From CAYNRA01 sp046296415 (GTDB taxonomy: Bacteria > Bacteroidota > Bacteroidia > Cytophagales > Spirosomataceae): 64,000 nt of DNA. Of the stretch, positions 1 through 8,695 are shown in pieces. A model generated the notes under the pieces. That model did no database searches and had not been told where the DNA came from. It saw only the letters and a list, made by a program, of their open reading frames with translations. Location of the stretch: positions 620,001 through 684,000 of the forward strand of contig JBKBLN010000002.1 in NCBI GenBank assembly GCA_046296415.1, in the 5' to 3' direction. Position 1 is the first letter of the stretch, and every line of letters starts with the position of its first letter. The position numbers were made by a program, and so were the translations under genes.

Positions 1-1
1 A

Positions 2-1411
2 TTCAAGCGTGGATTACTCGTAGCAGCCATTTATGGTGGAGAATCCTACGAACGTCAATTCCAGAACCTCAAGAAAGGTGCCCATATCGTGGTAGGAACT
101 CCTGGCCGGATCATGGACCATATGGATCGTCAAACCTTGCGTTTAGACAACCTTAAAATGCTAGTCCTTGACGAAGCCGATGAGATGTTGAACATGGGTT
201 TTCGGGAGGATATTGAAAAAATCATGAGCCATGCCCCAGAAGAGCGCCAAACGGTACTTTTCTCGGCGACCATGTCCAAAGAGATCCTTTCCATCACCAA
301 GCGTTTCCAAAAAGATCCTCAAATTGTGAAAGTGACTCGCAACGAGATCACGAATGCCAATATTGAACAGTTTTATTATTCTGTACGACGTGAAGCGAAA
401 ACCGAGGTGATGTGTCGTTTGATTGACGTTCACCAATTGAAATTAATGTTGGTTTTCTGTAATACGAAATCCAAAGTGGATGAGGTTGTGGATGAACTTC
501 AGGCGCGTGGATACGCTGCAGAGGCCATCCACGGAGATCTCCGCCAAGCTGCGCGGAATCAAGTTATGAACAAATTTAGAACAGGTCACTGTTCGATTCT
601 AGTGGCTACCGACGTCGCCGCTCGTGGTATTGATGTCTCTGGAGTGGACGCTGTGTTCAACTATGACCTTCCAATGGATCTTGAATACTATGTGCACCGA
701 ATTGGCCGGACGGGTCGTGCTGGTAAATTAGGGAAAGCTTTTGCATTGGTTACAGGGCGAGATCGTAGCCGTCTCCGTGACCTTGAGCGCTACACCAAAG
801 TGGTGGTTCCGCAAGGAAAAATACCTACTCGTGAAGATCTTGAAGCTGTGCGTACGCAACGTTTCATGGAGCAAGTGAAAGAAAATATCCAAACTGAAGG
901 AAATGAATCATTTGAAGCCATCGTCGATCAATTGAAAAACGAGGGTATTGCCACTCATCACATCTTATCTGCCTTGATTCGGATGCAATTAGGTGCGGTT
1001 CAAACGACCCTTGCTGACCATGAGTTGTCGGATGAGCGCCGGGGATCAACCGAACGTCGTGGTGCTTCTACAGGACGCTCTGAGCGTGGTGGAAACTTCC
1101 GATCGTCAGGTGGAGGAGCCTCCGAAGGCCGCGGTCGTGCACCACGTCGGGGAAATCCAGCCGGCACAGGTGAGCCAGGCATGGTTCGGTTGTTTTTGAA
1201 CCTTGGCCGCAAAGACCAAGTATCTCCTAACCACATCGTAGGAGCAATTGCCTCTGAAACCAAATTACCAGGTAAACTGATCGGGCAAATTGATATGTAC
1301 GATAAATTCAGCTTTGTGGAAGTTCCTGAGCGTGAGGTGGAGAAAGTAATTCGCGGCATGCGGGGAAAAACCATCAACGCCCGTGAAGCGAGCTTAGAAG
1401 TAGCAAAATAA
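2..1411 (+). CDS. DEAD-box ATP-dependent RNA helicase, 5' end outside window
   Basis: ATP-dependent RNA helicase acting in the cytoplasm on structured RNA, of the type involved in ribosome assembly or cold adaptation. The frame is open from base 2, so the gene begins upstream; the Q motif and Walker A are not in the window. Visible motifs in order are TPGR, DEAD (in VLDEADEML), SAT, ARGID and HRIGRTGR. After the helicase core there is an Arg/Gly/Ser-rich linker and then a DbpA-like RNA-binding domain (from about FLNLGRKDQ to the C-terminus). This layout resembles CsdA/DeaD more than RhlE, which lacks the last domain. It ends before a strong bidirectional terminator shared with aroC. Confidence 0.93.
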   Translation, partial: FKRGLLVAAIYGGESYERQFQNLKKGAHIVVGTPGRIMDHMDRQTLRLDNLKMLVLDEADEMLNMGFREDIEKIMSHAPEERQTVLFSATMSKEILSITKRFQKDPQIVKVTRNEITNANIEQFYYSVRREAKTEVMCRLIDVHQLKLMLVFCNTKSKVDEVVDELQARGYAAEAIHGDLRQAARNQVMNKFRTGHCSILVATDVAARGIDVSGVDAVFNYDLPMDLEYYVHRIGRTGRAGKLGKAFALVTGRDRSRLRDLERYTKVVVPQGKIPTREDLEAVRTQRFMEQVKENIQTEGNESFEAIVDQLKNEGIATHHILSALIRMQLGAVQTTLADHELSDERRGSTERRGASTGRSERGGNFRSSGGGASEGRGRAPRRGNPAGTGEPGMVRLFLNLGRKDQVSPNHIVGAIASETKLPGKLIGQIDMYDKFSFVEVPEREVEKVIRGMRGKTINAREASLEVAK

Positions 1412-1427
1412 GCTTTATTGAGAAATA

Positions 1428-1467
1428 CAATATCCCCTCCATTCATTTTGAATTGGAGGGGATATTG
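1428..1467. terminator. Bidirectional hairpin between helicase and aroC
   Basis: Perfect 13-bp stem: CAATATCCCCTCC at 1428-1440 pairs with GGAGGGGATATTG at 1455-1467. It lies between the convergent helicase and aroC stop codons and probably ends both transcripts. The T-tracts are weak. Confidence 0.75.
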
Positions 1468-1488
1468 CATGTATACCCATCTTAACAT

Positions 1489-2568
1489 TTATAACCGATT
1501 GGCTTTGGCACGCAAATAAAAATCAACCAACACCAATGCCGACATCGCATCCACAATCGGTACAGCCCTTGGCAGAACACAGGGATCATGCCGGCCCTTG
1601 CCTGACACCACCACGGATTCTCCGGCCTCATTGACACTTTCCTGATCGACCATGATGGTCGCTACCGGTTTAAATGCGACCTGAAAATAAATATCCTCTC
1701 CATTGGAAATTCCCCCTTGAATGCCTCCCGAATGATTGGTTTTGGTTTTGACTTGTCCCAACTCATCGGTGTAAAATGCATCGTTGTGTTCGGATCCATA
1801 CAATTTAACCCCTTCAAAACCACTCCCATACGAGAATCCTTTGACCGCATTGATGCTTAACATGGCTTTGCCTAACTCTGCATGCAGTTTATCAAATACG
1901 GGTTCTCCCCACCCTACTGGCACACCCTTCAAAACCCCGGTGATGACTCCACCAATTGAATCCCCCTTTTTTCGGGTTTCATCAATAAAAGAAAACATTT
2001 TCTCAGCCATTTCGGGATCTGGGCAACGAACCGCATTGTCCTCAATTTTGGACAGATCCAACTCGGTATAGGATTTAGTTAAAACCAAGGGGCCTACTTG
2101 GGAGACGTAACTCATCACTTGAACACCCAATGACTTGAGTACCAGCTGAGCCACCGCTCCTGCAGCCACCCGTGCCGCGGTTTCTCGGGCCGAACTACGT
2201 CCACCCCCTCGGTAATCACGGACACCATATTTAGCTGTGTAGGTGAAGTCGGCATGGGAAGGCCGAAACTTATCTGCAATATGGCCATAGTCTTTGGAAC
2301 GCTGATCCTCGTTAAAAATAACAAGTGCTATGGGGGTACCCGTTGTCAATCCTTCAAAAACTCCTGATAATACTTGGAAAGAGTCAGCCTCTTTTCGTTG
2401 GGTTGTGATGCGCGACTGACCCGGTTTCCGGCGGGCCAATTCGCTTTGAATGAAATCTTCGTCCCACGGCACACCAGCTGGACAACCGTCAATGACTACG
2501 CCAATGGCTGCTCCGTGGGATTCACCAAAAGTGGAAATTTTAAAAAGCTTCCCATATGTGCTGCTCAT
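1489..2568 (-). CDS. aroC: Chorismate synthase
   Basis: Last step of the shikimate pathway: converts 5-enolpyruvylshikimate-3-phosphate to chorismate using reduced FMN, in the cytoplasm. The 359-residue length is normal. The N-terminus (GKLFKISTFGESHGAAIGVVIDG) carries the family signature with its His, and the second signature (RGGGRSSARETAARVAAGA) lies near residues 120-140. The start codon overlaps the stop of the upstream batD-like gene by four bases (ATGA), so the two are probably translated from one message. No other aromatic amino-acid genes are nearby. Confidence 0.97.
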   Translation of the reverse strand: MSSTYGKLFKISTFGESHGAAIGVVIDGCPAGVPWDEDFIQSELARRKPGQSRITTQRKEADSFQVLSGVFEGLTTGTPIALVIFNEDQRSKDYGHIADKFRPSHADFTYTAKYGVRDYRGGGRSSARETAARVAAGAVAQLVLKSLGVQVMSYVSQVGPLVLTKSYTELDLSKIEDNAVRCPDPEMAEKMFSFIDETRKKGDSIGGVITGVLKGVPVGWGEPVFDKLHAELGKAMLSINAVKGFSYGSGFEGVKLYGSEHNDAFYTDELGQVKTKTNHSGGIQGGISNGEDIYFQVAFKPVATIMVDQESVNEAGESVVVSGKGRHDPCVLPRAVPIVDAMSALVLVDFYLRAKANRL

Positions 2569-3947
2569 GATTTTTGGTTAAAACGGTTATAAAAAAGAAA
2601 GATTGAACTAATAAATACCACGAAAATACACAAATTCGCTAGAGATTGTCCCCAAGAACGGAGGTTCACATAGGAATCTGTTACCTGACGTTCTGCCAAT
2701 CGATCAAAAATACTCTCTTTTTTATCGGATTTCACGGCAACAGAAACGGAATCCCCTCCGATGGCTACCTGGATTCTAGATTTCAATGTATCGTATTTTT
2801 GTTGGGCAGGATTGAAATAATAAAATTGAAAGTATCGGTTCAAATCCACCTTTCCAGCCTTTTTAGGAATAATTTGAAAGCGAAATGTTCGAACGGCTCC
2901 AGAAATGGGCTTAGTGGGATTGGGGTCGGGATAGAAATCAAAAAAAACGTCGGAGGCTGGGGCTGGCCATGTCGTAAATAAAAGGGAAGAGCTACCTTGT
3001 AAACGAACTTCATAAACTCCGGGCTTTCCGATTTCGAGACGTTTCGGAGTCAATCGCTCACTCCAATAAAACGACCCCACGGCTACCTTGTCTTTTAAAG
3101 GGTGATCGGGCAGAGATATAACCTGAAGGCCCTCGGACGAAGTTTTAAGACTAACTGAAGCAAAAGTACTTTCACCTTTCGATTTTCGACTGGGCTTAAA
3201 TTCAACACTTGGAAACGTAAGACGACCCGACTTTAAAGGAATATACCGAGAGAGAAAAAGGCGATATTTAGTAAAATTTTGATCGTTTAACTTCACCTCC
3301 TCCGAGGTAATGGACGAAATAATGACCCGATTTTCAAGGCAGTCCAAGGGTTTAATTCGTTGGGCCATTTGTTCAATTTGGGCGGAGACGTCCTTCGGAA
3401 AATCCCAATCAAATGGAGTTTGTTTAGGTATATACAAGGCGACTTCGATGATCACCTCTTGCCCAACATAGACCTCTTTGCTTGAGAGGGAGGTAGCCAG
3501 AAATGCCTCCTTGCCTCCTAGAACTTTGGGTACAAAAGTGGCTAGCGCGGGAATGGAATCAATTACCGTCACTCGGCGAGGAGCCAAAATGTAGTTCTGA
3601 TCATCAATCAAGAGTTGGAACTGGGGAAACTGGAAGATACCTGGTTTCTCAGGAAGGTATTTCTGCTGAATAACATCGATCTTTTTGCGTTTTCCATCTT
3701 CAAATACCACGGGGAAAGATCGTTTTTGCAGGTCCTTTTTAAAGCCTGGTAGATTTGGGAAGTCAATAAGACCTGACTTGGCGCGGCTGGCTTCATTTTC
3801 CAAGGTAATTTGATACACCAACTCCTCTTGCATGGTCAGCCTCGATTTACCCACATCGATGGTCACGGATCGATCTTGGCCCGAGGCTTGCGGACAAAAT
3901 GAAATCCAAACGTAGCTAATTAACCAAATGAGGAAGGTACATCTCAT
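2565..3947 (-). CDS. BatD-like membrane-anchored protein
   Basis: The 460-residue product has an N-terminal signal peptide (cleavage probably after ASGQ, about residue 24). A long beta-rich periplasmic part follows, with repeated segments typical of BatD/BatD-like proteins (TMQEELVYQITLEN, YVGQEVIIEVALYIPKQ). One C-terminal membrane helix at about residues 435-455 is followed by a short basic tail. BatD belongs to the Bacteroides aerotolerance group, usually encoded with MoxR, BatA, BatB and BatC. None of those is adjacent here; instead the gene is translationally coupled to aroC. The family call rests on layout and local sequence pattern; the function of BatD itself is poorly understood. Confidence 0.75.
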   Translation of the reverse strand: MRCTFLIWLISYVWISFCPQASGQDRSVTIDVGKSRLTMQEELVYQITLENEASRAKSGLIDFPNLPGFKKDLQKRSFPVVFEDGKRKKIDVIQQKYLPEKPGIFQFPQFQLLIDDQNYILAPRRVTVIDSIPALATFVPKVLGGKEAFLATSLSSKEVYVGQEVIIEVALYIPKQTPFDWDFPKDVSAQIEQMAQRIKPLDCLENRVIISSITSEEVKLNDQNFTKYRLFLSRYIPLKSGRLTFPSVEFKPSRKSKGESTFASVSLKTSSEGLQVISLPDHPLKDKVAVGSFYWSERLTPKRLEIGKPGVYEVRLQGSSSLLFTTWPAPASDVFFDFYPDPNPTKPISGAVRTFRFQIIPKKAGKVDLNRYFQFYYFNPAQQKYDTLKSRIQVAIGGDSVSVAVKSDKKESIFDRLAERQVTDSYVNLRSWGQSLANLCIFVVFISSIFLFYNRFNQKS

Positions 3948-4086
3948 ACCAACAAATTTACATAATCCTGATCAAAAATTCATGGCTATCTAATAGAATG
4001 AGTCCATTGTAAATCGCAATCAACCGCTTATCCCATAGTCAGGTGGGCTACCATGAAACTTTTGTAAACTTGTTTTTGAAAAGAAG

Positions 4087-5550
4087 ATGACAAAGTATAT
4101 GAACAAAAAATGGTACTTTCTTGGATGTTGGCTGGGTGTACACATGGCGACGGCCCAATCCGCCACCAGTACATCCGAACCCGTCCGGTATTCCCTCCAA
4201 GCCTGCTTGGATTATGCGATTCAAAACAACTTAACCTTACGAAGCAGTGCATTGAGTGTTGAGTCGAGTCGAAACACAGCCAACCAATCACAATGGTTGA
4301 AATACCCTTCCGTCAATGGAGGTTTCAATTTGAACTCGTTCACAGGACGGAACATCGATCCTTTTTCGAACAGCATTGTAACAACAGCTATTGGCACAAA
4401 TAATATGGGGGTAAATGCCTCAATGCCTTTGTTTCAAGGTGGCGAAATCAAGAATACCATTCAGCGTAATCAATTGCAGGTGGAAGCGGATCAATTCACC
4501 TATGAGGCACAGAAAAACAATATTTCCTTGCAAGTGATTGTGGCTTATTTAAATATCTTGTCGGCGGAGGATCAAATTGAGGTAGCCAAAAAACAAGTGG
4601 AAGTGACTCGCCTTCAATACGATCGAACCAAAAAGCTTGTGGATGCGGGTTCTGTACCTCCGACCAACTTATTTGATTTGGATGCCCAAGTTGCTAATGA
4701 CGAGTTGAATCTCGTGAACGCAAATAATACCTGGGAGAATGCCAAATTAACCTTGAAACAAGCGTTGAATATTACGGACTCTCGGGAGATCGCCATCCAA
4801 CGAGTGGATGTACCTAATCCAGCGATCCAACCCTATCCAGAATCTGCTCAGCAGATTTATGAAAAAGCCATTGGTTACCTACCGGAGGTCAAAGCGGCTC
4901 AACGCCGTTTGGATATTGCAGACCGTCAACTGGCCATTGTTCAAGCGGGTCGTTTACCTCGAATTTCCCTAAGCACAGGTTGGGGGACCACGTTCTCTAC
5001 CGCGGCCAAGCGTACCATTTTTGGCCCCGAAACTTTCCAACAAGTTCCGGTATCGGCCACATTCGATGGACAAACCATACCATTTATCTTGAATTTACCT
5101 CAACAAAATGTGATTCGGGAAAACATTCCCTATTTCAATCAATTAGGAAATAACCAAAACGTGAACTTTGGGGTCAATATGCAAATTCCTATTTTCAATG
5201 GATATGGGGTAAAATACAGAAGCCAAGGAGCCAAAATTCAGATCGCTCAAGCCCAGGTTCAATCCGAATCGACTCTCCTGACCATTCGGCAAAACATTGA
5301 TCAAGCTTATTTAACCATGTTGAATGCTGCTCGGCGATATCAGGCTACCCAAAGCCAGGTGGAAGCATTGGAGAAATCCTTCCAGGCCGCTTCCTCTCGA
5401 TTGGACGCCGGTGCTTCCAATTTGGTGGATTATAATTTGGCTAAAACCAACTTAGACCGGGCCCTGTTAAATTTGATCCAAGCCAAATATGATTTCGTTT
5501 TCCGGTTGAAAATCTTAGATTTCTATCAAAACAAACCTTTGAACTTTTAA
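4087..5550 (+). CDS. TolC-family outer-membrane efflux protein
   Basis: Outer-membrane channel component of a tripartite exporter. The 487-residue protein has a signal peptide ending near ATAQS, then two repeats of the outer-membrane efflux domain rich in helical stretches, including YSLQACLDYAIQNNLTLR and LVDAGSVPPTNLFDLDAQVANDELNLVNA. An alternative ATG lies four codons downstream (4099) and would give a more usual signal peptide. The gene is 45 bp upstream of an HlyD/MacA-type adaptor on the same strand and likely forms an operon with it. No inner-membrane pump gene accompanies the pair. Confidence 0.9.
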   Translation: MTKYMNKKWYFLGCWLGVHMATAQSATSTSEPVRYSLQACLDYAIQNNLTLRSSALSVESSRNTANQSQWLKYPSVNGGFNLNSFTGRNIDPFSNSIVTTAIGTNNMGVNASMPLFQGGEIKNTIQRNQLQVEADQFTYEAQKNNISLQVIVAYLNILSAEDQIEVAKKQVEVTRLQYDRTKKLVDAGSVPPTNLFDLDAQVANDELNLVNANNTWENAKLTLKQALNITDSREIAIQRVDVPNPAIQPYPESAQQIYEKAIGYLPEVKAAQRRLDIADRQLAIVQAGRLPRISLSTGWGTTFSTAAKRTIFGPETFQQVPVSATFDGQTIPFILNLPQQNVIRENIPYFNQLGNNQNVNFGVNMQIPIFNGYGVKYRSQGAKIQIAQAQVQSESTLLTIRQNIDQAYLTMLNAARRYQATQSQVEALEKSFQAASSRLDAGASNLVDYNLAKTNLDRALLNLIQAKYDFVFRLKILDFYQNKPLNF

Positions 5551-5595
5551 TATTCGGAATGGGGACTTGATACCCTATCCTTAAACTACCTATAC

Positions 5596-6981
5596 ATGAA
5601 AAAGAATTCTAAAAAAATTTGGTATATCCTTGGCGGAACTGTCGCGGGGTTGGTTATTTTAATCCTTGTAGCTAAACAAGCGGGGTGGATTGGCAAGGAA
5701 AAGCCCACAGAAGTGGAATTGGCAGAGGTGACTACCTCCAACCTCACCGAGGTGGTGGCAGCCTCCGGAAAAATTCAACCCGAGCTTGAGGTTAAAATTT
5801 CGCCTGACGTACCTGGTGAAATCATTGGCCTGTACGTTCAAGAGGGTGATTCAGTTAAAAAGGGACAGTTGTTGGTTAAAATTCAACCAGAAAACTACGC
5901 CTCGATTGTCGATCGCTTTCGTGCTGGTGTCGACCAAGCCAAAGCCTCGGCTGAACAATCAAAAGCCGCCATTGCTCGAGCAGAGTCTCAATTCTTGCGC
6001 GCACAATTGGAATTTAATCGGCAGCAAAAACTATTCAGTGATAAAGTAATCTCACGGTCCGAATACGAAGTCGCCGAGGCCAACTTTAAAATTGCCAAAC
6101 AGGACCTGGATGCCTCGAAAGCAAGTTATGAAGCGGCACGTTACGGGATTGCCAGTGCTAATGCTGCATTGAAAGACGCGCAGGAAAATTTAAGAAAGAC
6201 CAATATCTACGCTCCAATCAACGGAATTGTTTCTAAGTTATCTGTTGAACTTGGCGAACGTGTAGTGGGTACTTCCCAAATGGCCGGTACCGAAATTATG
6301 CGGATTGCCAATCTAAATAACATGGAAGTTAAGGTGAATGTCAGTGAAAACGACATCGTTCGAATTGCCATGGGAGATACTGCCGATATTGAAGTGGACG
6401 CGTACACCTACACCAACAAGAAATTCAAGGGAATTGTCACCGAAATTGCCAATACAGCTAACAATGCTACCGGAGCAACCAATGCAGCCAGCACGTCTAC
6501 CGATGCCGTAACCGAATTTGAGGTCAATATCCGTATCTTGCCTTCTTCTTACCGTGACATAGTCGATGTAAAAGGAGGTAAACGGTATCCATTTAAACCG
6601 GGGATGACAGCCACCGTGGATATTGTGACCGAAATGCGTAAAAATGCTTTAACAGTTCCAATTGCGGCTGTCACGACACGAAAAGATGAGAAAAAAGAAG
6701 AGGAAGTAGATACTAAAAAGGAAGTGTCTGACGTTGAGAAAATTGAAAAGCCTGTAAAAGCCCAAGAAATCATCTTCGTCTACAAAGATGGCAAAGCTGT
6801 CGCTAGACAGATTAAAACGGGAATTACAGATACTTCGGCGGGAACTATTGAGGTACTAAGTGGATTATCCAAAGGTGAACAAATTATTACGGGTCCTTAT
6901 TTAGAAGTTTCCAAAAACCTTAAAGACGGTGATTTAGTTACTAAGAAAGTTGCAGAAGTAAAAAAAGAAAATAAAAAATGA
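5596..6981 (+). CDS. Efflux periplasmic adaptor (HlyD/MacA type)
   Basis: Membrane-fusion protein of an export complex, anchored in the inner membrane by one helix at about residues 9-27. In order: anchor, lipoyl/biotinyl half-motif (VSGKIQPELEVKISPDVPGEI), a long coiled-coil hairpin (about residues 110-205), a second lipoyl half (IYAPINGIVSKLSVELGERV), beta-barrel and membrane-proximal domains. A Lys/Glu-rich insertion near residues 360-390 interrupts the C-terminal domain and is unusual. The 461-residue length fits MacA-like adaptors, but no MacB-type ABC protein or RND pump follows; the next gene is gpsA. Confidence 0.9.
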   Translation: MKKNSKKIWYILGGTVAGLVILILVAKQAGWIGKEKPTEVELAEVTTSNLTEVVAASGKIQPELEVKISPDVPGEIIGLYVQEGDSVKKGQLLVKIQPENYASIVDRFRAGVDQAKASAEQSKAAIARAESQFLRAQLEFNRQQKLFSDKVISRSEYEVAEANFKIAKQDLDASKASYEAARYGIASANAALKDAQENLRKTNIYAPINGIVSKLSVELGERVVGTSQMAGTEIMRIANLNNMEVKVNVSENDIVRIAMGDTADIEVDAYTYTNKKFKGIVTEIANTANNATGATNAASTSTDAVTEFEVNIRILPSSYRDIVDVKGGKRYPFKPGMTATVDIVTEMRKNALTVPIAAVTTRKDEKKEEEVDTKKEVSDVEKIEKPVKAQEIIFVYKDGKAVARQIKTGITDTSAGTIEVLSGLSKGEQIITGPYLEVSKNLKDGDLVTKKVAEVKKENKK

Positions 6982-7047
6982 TGCCTCTCGGAGGCCGTTT
7001 CAAGATAATAACAGTTTAGTTTAGGTATGTAGATAAGGGGTGGCCAC

Positions 7048-7080
7048 TTGGCTGCCTTTTATTTTTTCATCCTATCTTTG
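7048..7080 (+). promoter_or_regulatory. Bacteroidota-type promoter of gpsA
   Basis: TTG at 7048-7050, 22-bp spacer, TATCTTTG at 7073-7080. This matches the TTG / TAnnTTTG pattern of the Bacteroidota primary sigma factor. Transcription would start near 7086, about 18 bases before the gpsA ATG. Confidence 0.65.
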
Positions 7081-7103
7081 CATGAATAGTACTTAAACAC
7101 TTC

Positions 7104-8096
7104 ATGGAATCAATTTGCGTGGTTGGAGGAGGTAGCTGGGCTACTGCCTTGGTTAAAATAATCAGTGAACGAGAGGGTGTTCGGATCCGTTGGTGGATGC
7201 GAAACGAGAAAGATGTAGCCCATATCAAACAGCATCGACATAATCCACATTATCTGAGCAGTGTGGCGATCCACCCAACCCGTGTTAAGCCAACTACTCA
7301 GTTGAAGGAAAGCATTAAAAAATCAGATTGGATCATTTTAGCTGTTCCAGCCGCTTTCTTGGCCGATGCGTTATCGGAGTTGCGACCTGAGCATTTTCAA
7401 AATAAACATCTTGTTTCGGCCATCAAAGGGATGATTCCAAGTACACATCAGTTGGTCACCGACTGGATGACGGATCGGTTTCATATTCGACCTGACCAAT
7501 TTTGCTGCATTGCTGGCCCGTGCCATGCAGAAGAGGTAGCTTTAGAAAAACAGTCGTACTTAACCATTGCTTCACCTCATATCCCCTTAGCAGAAAAATT
7601 TGCTTCCCTCCTATCTTGCCGGTATGTAAAAGCATCCGTTTTGGGAGACCTGATCGGGGTAGAGTATGCTGCCGTCATGAAAAACATCATTGCTGTTGCC
7701 TGTGGCATCAGCCATGGGATGGGTTCGGGAGATAACTTCCAGGCCGTCCTGGTGTCGAACGCCATGCAAGAAATCAAACGATTTGTGGAGGCCATCCATC
7801 CCGACCAACGAGATCTGTCCTCCTCCGCTTATTTGGGCGATTTGTTGGTTACGACCTACTCTCAATTTTCTAGAAATCGAACCTTTGGAAATATGATTGG
7901 GCGTGGGTACTTGGTGAAGACAGCCCAAATGGAGATGAATATGGTAGCCGAAGGGTATTACGCCGTCAAAAGCATTTTTGAACTGAATAAGAGTTTACAT
8001 GTGCCTATGCCGATTACCGATTTCGCCTACCATATCTTGTATGAAAATGAATCGTTGCCTTACCGATTCTCTATTTTGAAGGATCAGCTAACCTAA
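7104..8096 (+). CDS. gpsA: NAD(P)-dependent glycerol-3-phosphate dehydrogenase
   Basis: Reduces dihydroxyacetone phosphate to sn-glycerol-3-phosphate for phospholipid synthesis, in the cytoplasm. The N-terminal Rossmann motif reads VGGGSWATAL (residues 6-15). The conserved AVPAAFL and SAIKGM segments follow, and the C-terminal half contains KNIIAVACGISHGMGSGDN, which includes the catalytic-lysine region of the family. Length (330 aa) is normal. It has its own promoter immediately upstream and converges on the SlyD-like gene. Confidence 0.95.
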   Translation: MESICVVGGGSWATALVKIISEREGVRIRWWMRNEKDVAHIKQHRHNPHYLSSVAIHPTRVKPTTQLKESIKKSDWIILAVPAAFLADALSELRPEHFQNKHLVSAIKGMIPSTHQLVTDWMTDRFHIRPDQFCCIAGPCHAEEVALEKQSYLTIASPHIPLAEKFASLLSCRYVKASVLGDLIGVEYAAVMKNIIAVACGISHGMGSGDNFQAVLVSNAMQEIKRFVEAIHPDQRDLSSSAYLGDLLVTTYSQFSRNRTFGNMIGRGYLVKTAQMEMNMVAEGYYAVKSIFELNKSLHVPMPITDFAYHILYENESLPYRFSILKDQLT

Positions 8097-8108
8097 TGAT
8101 TCGGTTCA

Positions 8109-8630
8109 TTAATGTTGTACTCCTCCTGGGCCATGCACATGTCCGTGATCCAGTTCGTCGGCTGTGGCGGGGCGTACGGCAATGACTTTACCTTCAAAAT
8201 ACATTTGACGACCCGCCAAAGGATGGTTGAAGTCGACAACCACATAGTCTTCCCCGATGTCGGCAATGCGCCCAGTCATAGGCTGATTATCCTCATTATT
8301 AAAAGGAACAAACTGGCCAACTTGAAGTAAGTCTTCCATTAGCTGACCGTCCACAACAAAAAGATCTTTGGGTAAATTGACAATGGCATCAGGATCTATT
8401 TCCCCGTAGCCATCCTCGGAATCAACGGAGAAAGAGAAGTCATCTCCCACCGACTTGCCAAGCAACTGAGACTCGAAGCTCTCGGGCAAACCGCTCATTC
8501 CATGAATAAATACCATCGGCTCCTCTTCACCGACGACCTCAACGATTTCCATTTCGTCTTGATTCTCCCCCTCTGCATCGATATATAATTCGTATGTCAC
8601 CGTAACCACGGCATTCGGTGCGATTTGCAT
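8109..8630 (-). CDS. SlyD-type FKBP peptidyl-prolyl isomerase
   Basis: Cytoplasmic peptidyl-prolyl cis-trans isomerase and chaperone of the SlyD group. The FKBP fold is split by an inserted IF/chaperone domain, as in SlyD: FKBP part from residue 7, a conserved GLPESFESQLLGKSVGD stretch, the insert at about residues 75-130, then the return to FKBP with DFNHPLAGRQMYFEGKV. The C-terminal tail HGHVHGPGGVQH is His-rich, as in metal-binding SlyD proteins, though short. Its promoter overlaps that of the divergent DUF5916 gene. Confidence 0.9.
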   Translation of the reverse strand: MQIAPNAVVTVTYELYIDAEGENQDEMEIVEVVGEEEPMVFIHGMSGLPESFESQLLGKSVGDDFSFSVDSEDGYGEIDPDAIVNLPKDLFVVDGQLMEDLLQVGQFVPFNNEDNQPMTGRIADIGEDYVVVDFNHPLAGRQMYFEGKVIAVRPATADELDHGHVHGPGGVQH

Positions 8631-8661
8631 GTCCTATCTCGATTTGAATTGATTAATTTTG

Positions 8662-8691
8662 CAAACCTACGAAATCTTTTTCTTTATTCAA
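8662..8691 (-). promoter_or_regulatory. Promoter of SlyD-like gene
   Basis: On the minus strand: TTG (complement of 8689-8691), 19-bp spacer, TAGGTTTG (complement of 8662-8669). This is a good match to the Bacteroidota consensus. A plus-strand TAATTTTG at 8653-8660, serving the DUF5916 gene, sits one base from this -7 box, so the two promoters face away from nearly the same spot. Confidence 0.65.
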
Positions 8692-8695
8692 CCGA

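Noticed and set aside
1000..1488. 162-codon open frame on the minus strand opposite the helicase C-terminus
   Set aside because: It is antisense to the well-supported Arg/Gly linker and RNA-binding domain, and its product is Arg/Pro-rich without any family pattern.
6984..6997. Hairpin GCCTC-TCG-GAGGC after the HlyD gene as terminator
   Set aside because: The stem is short and no T-run follows, so the evidence is too weak to list.
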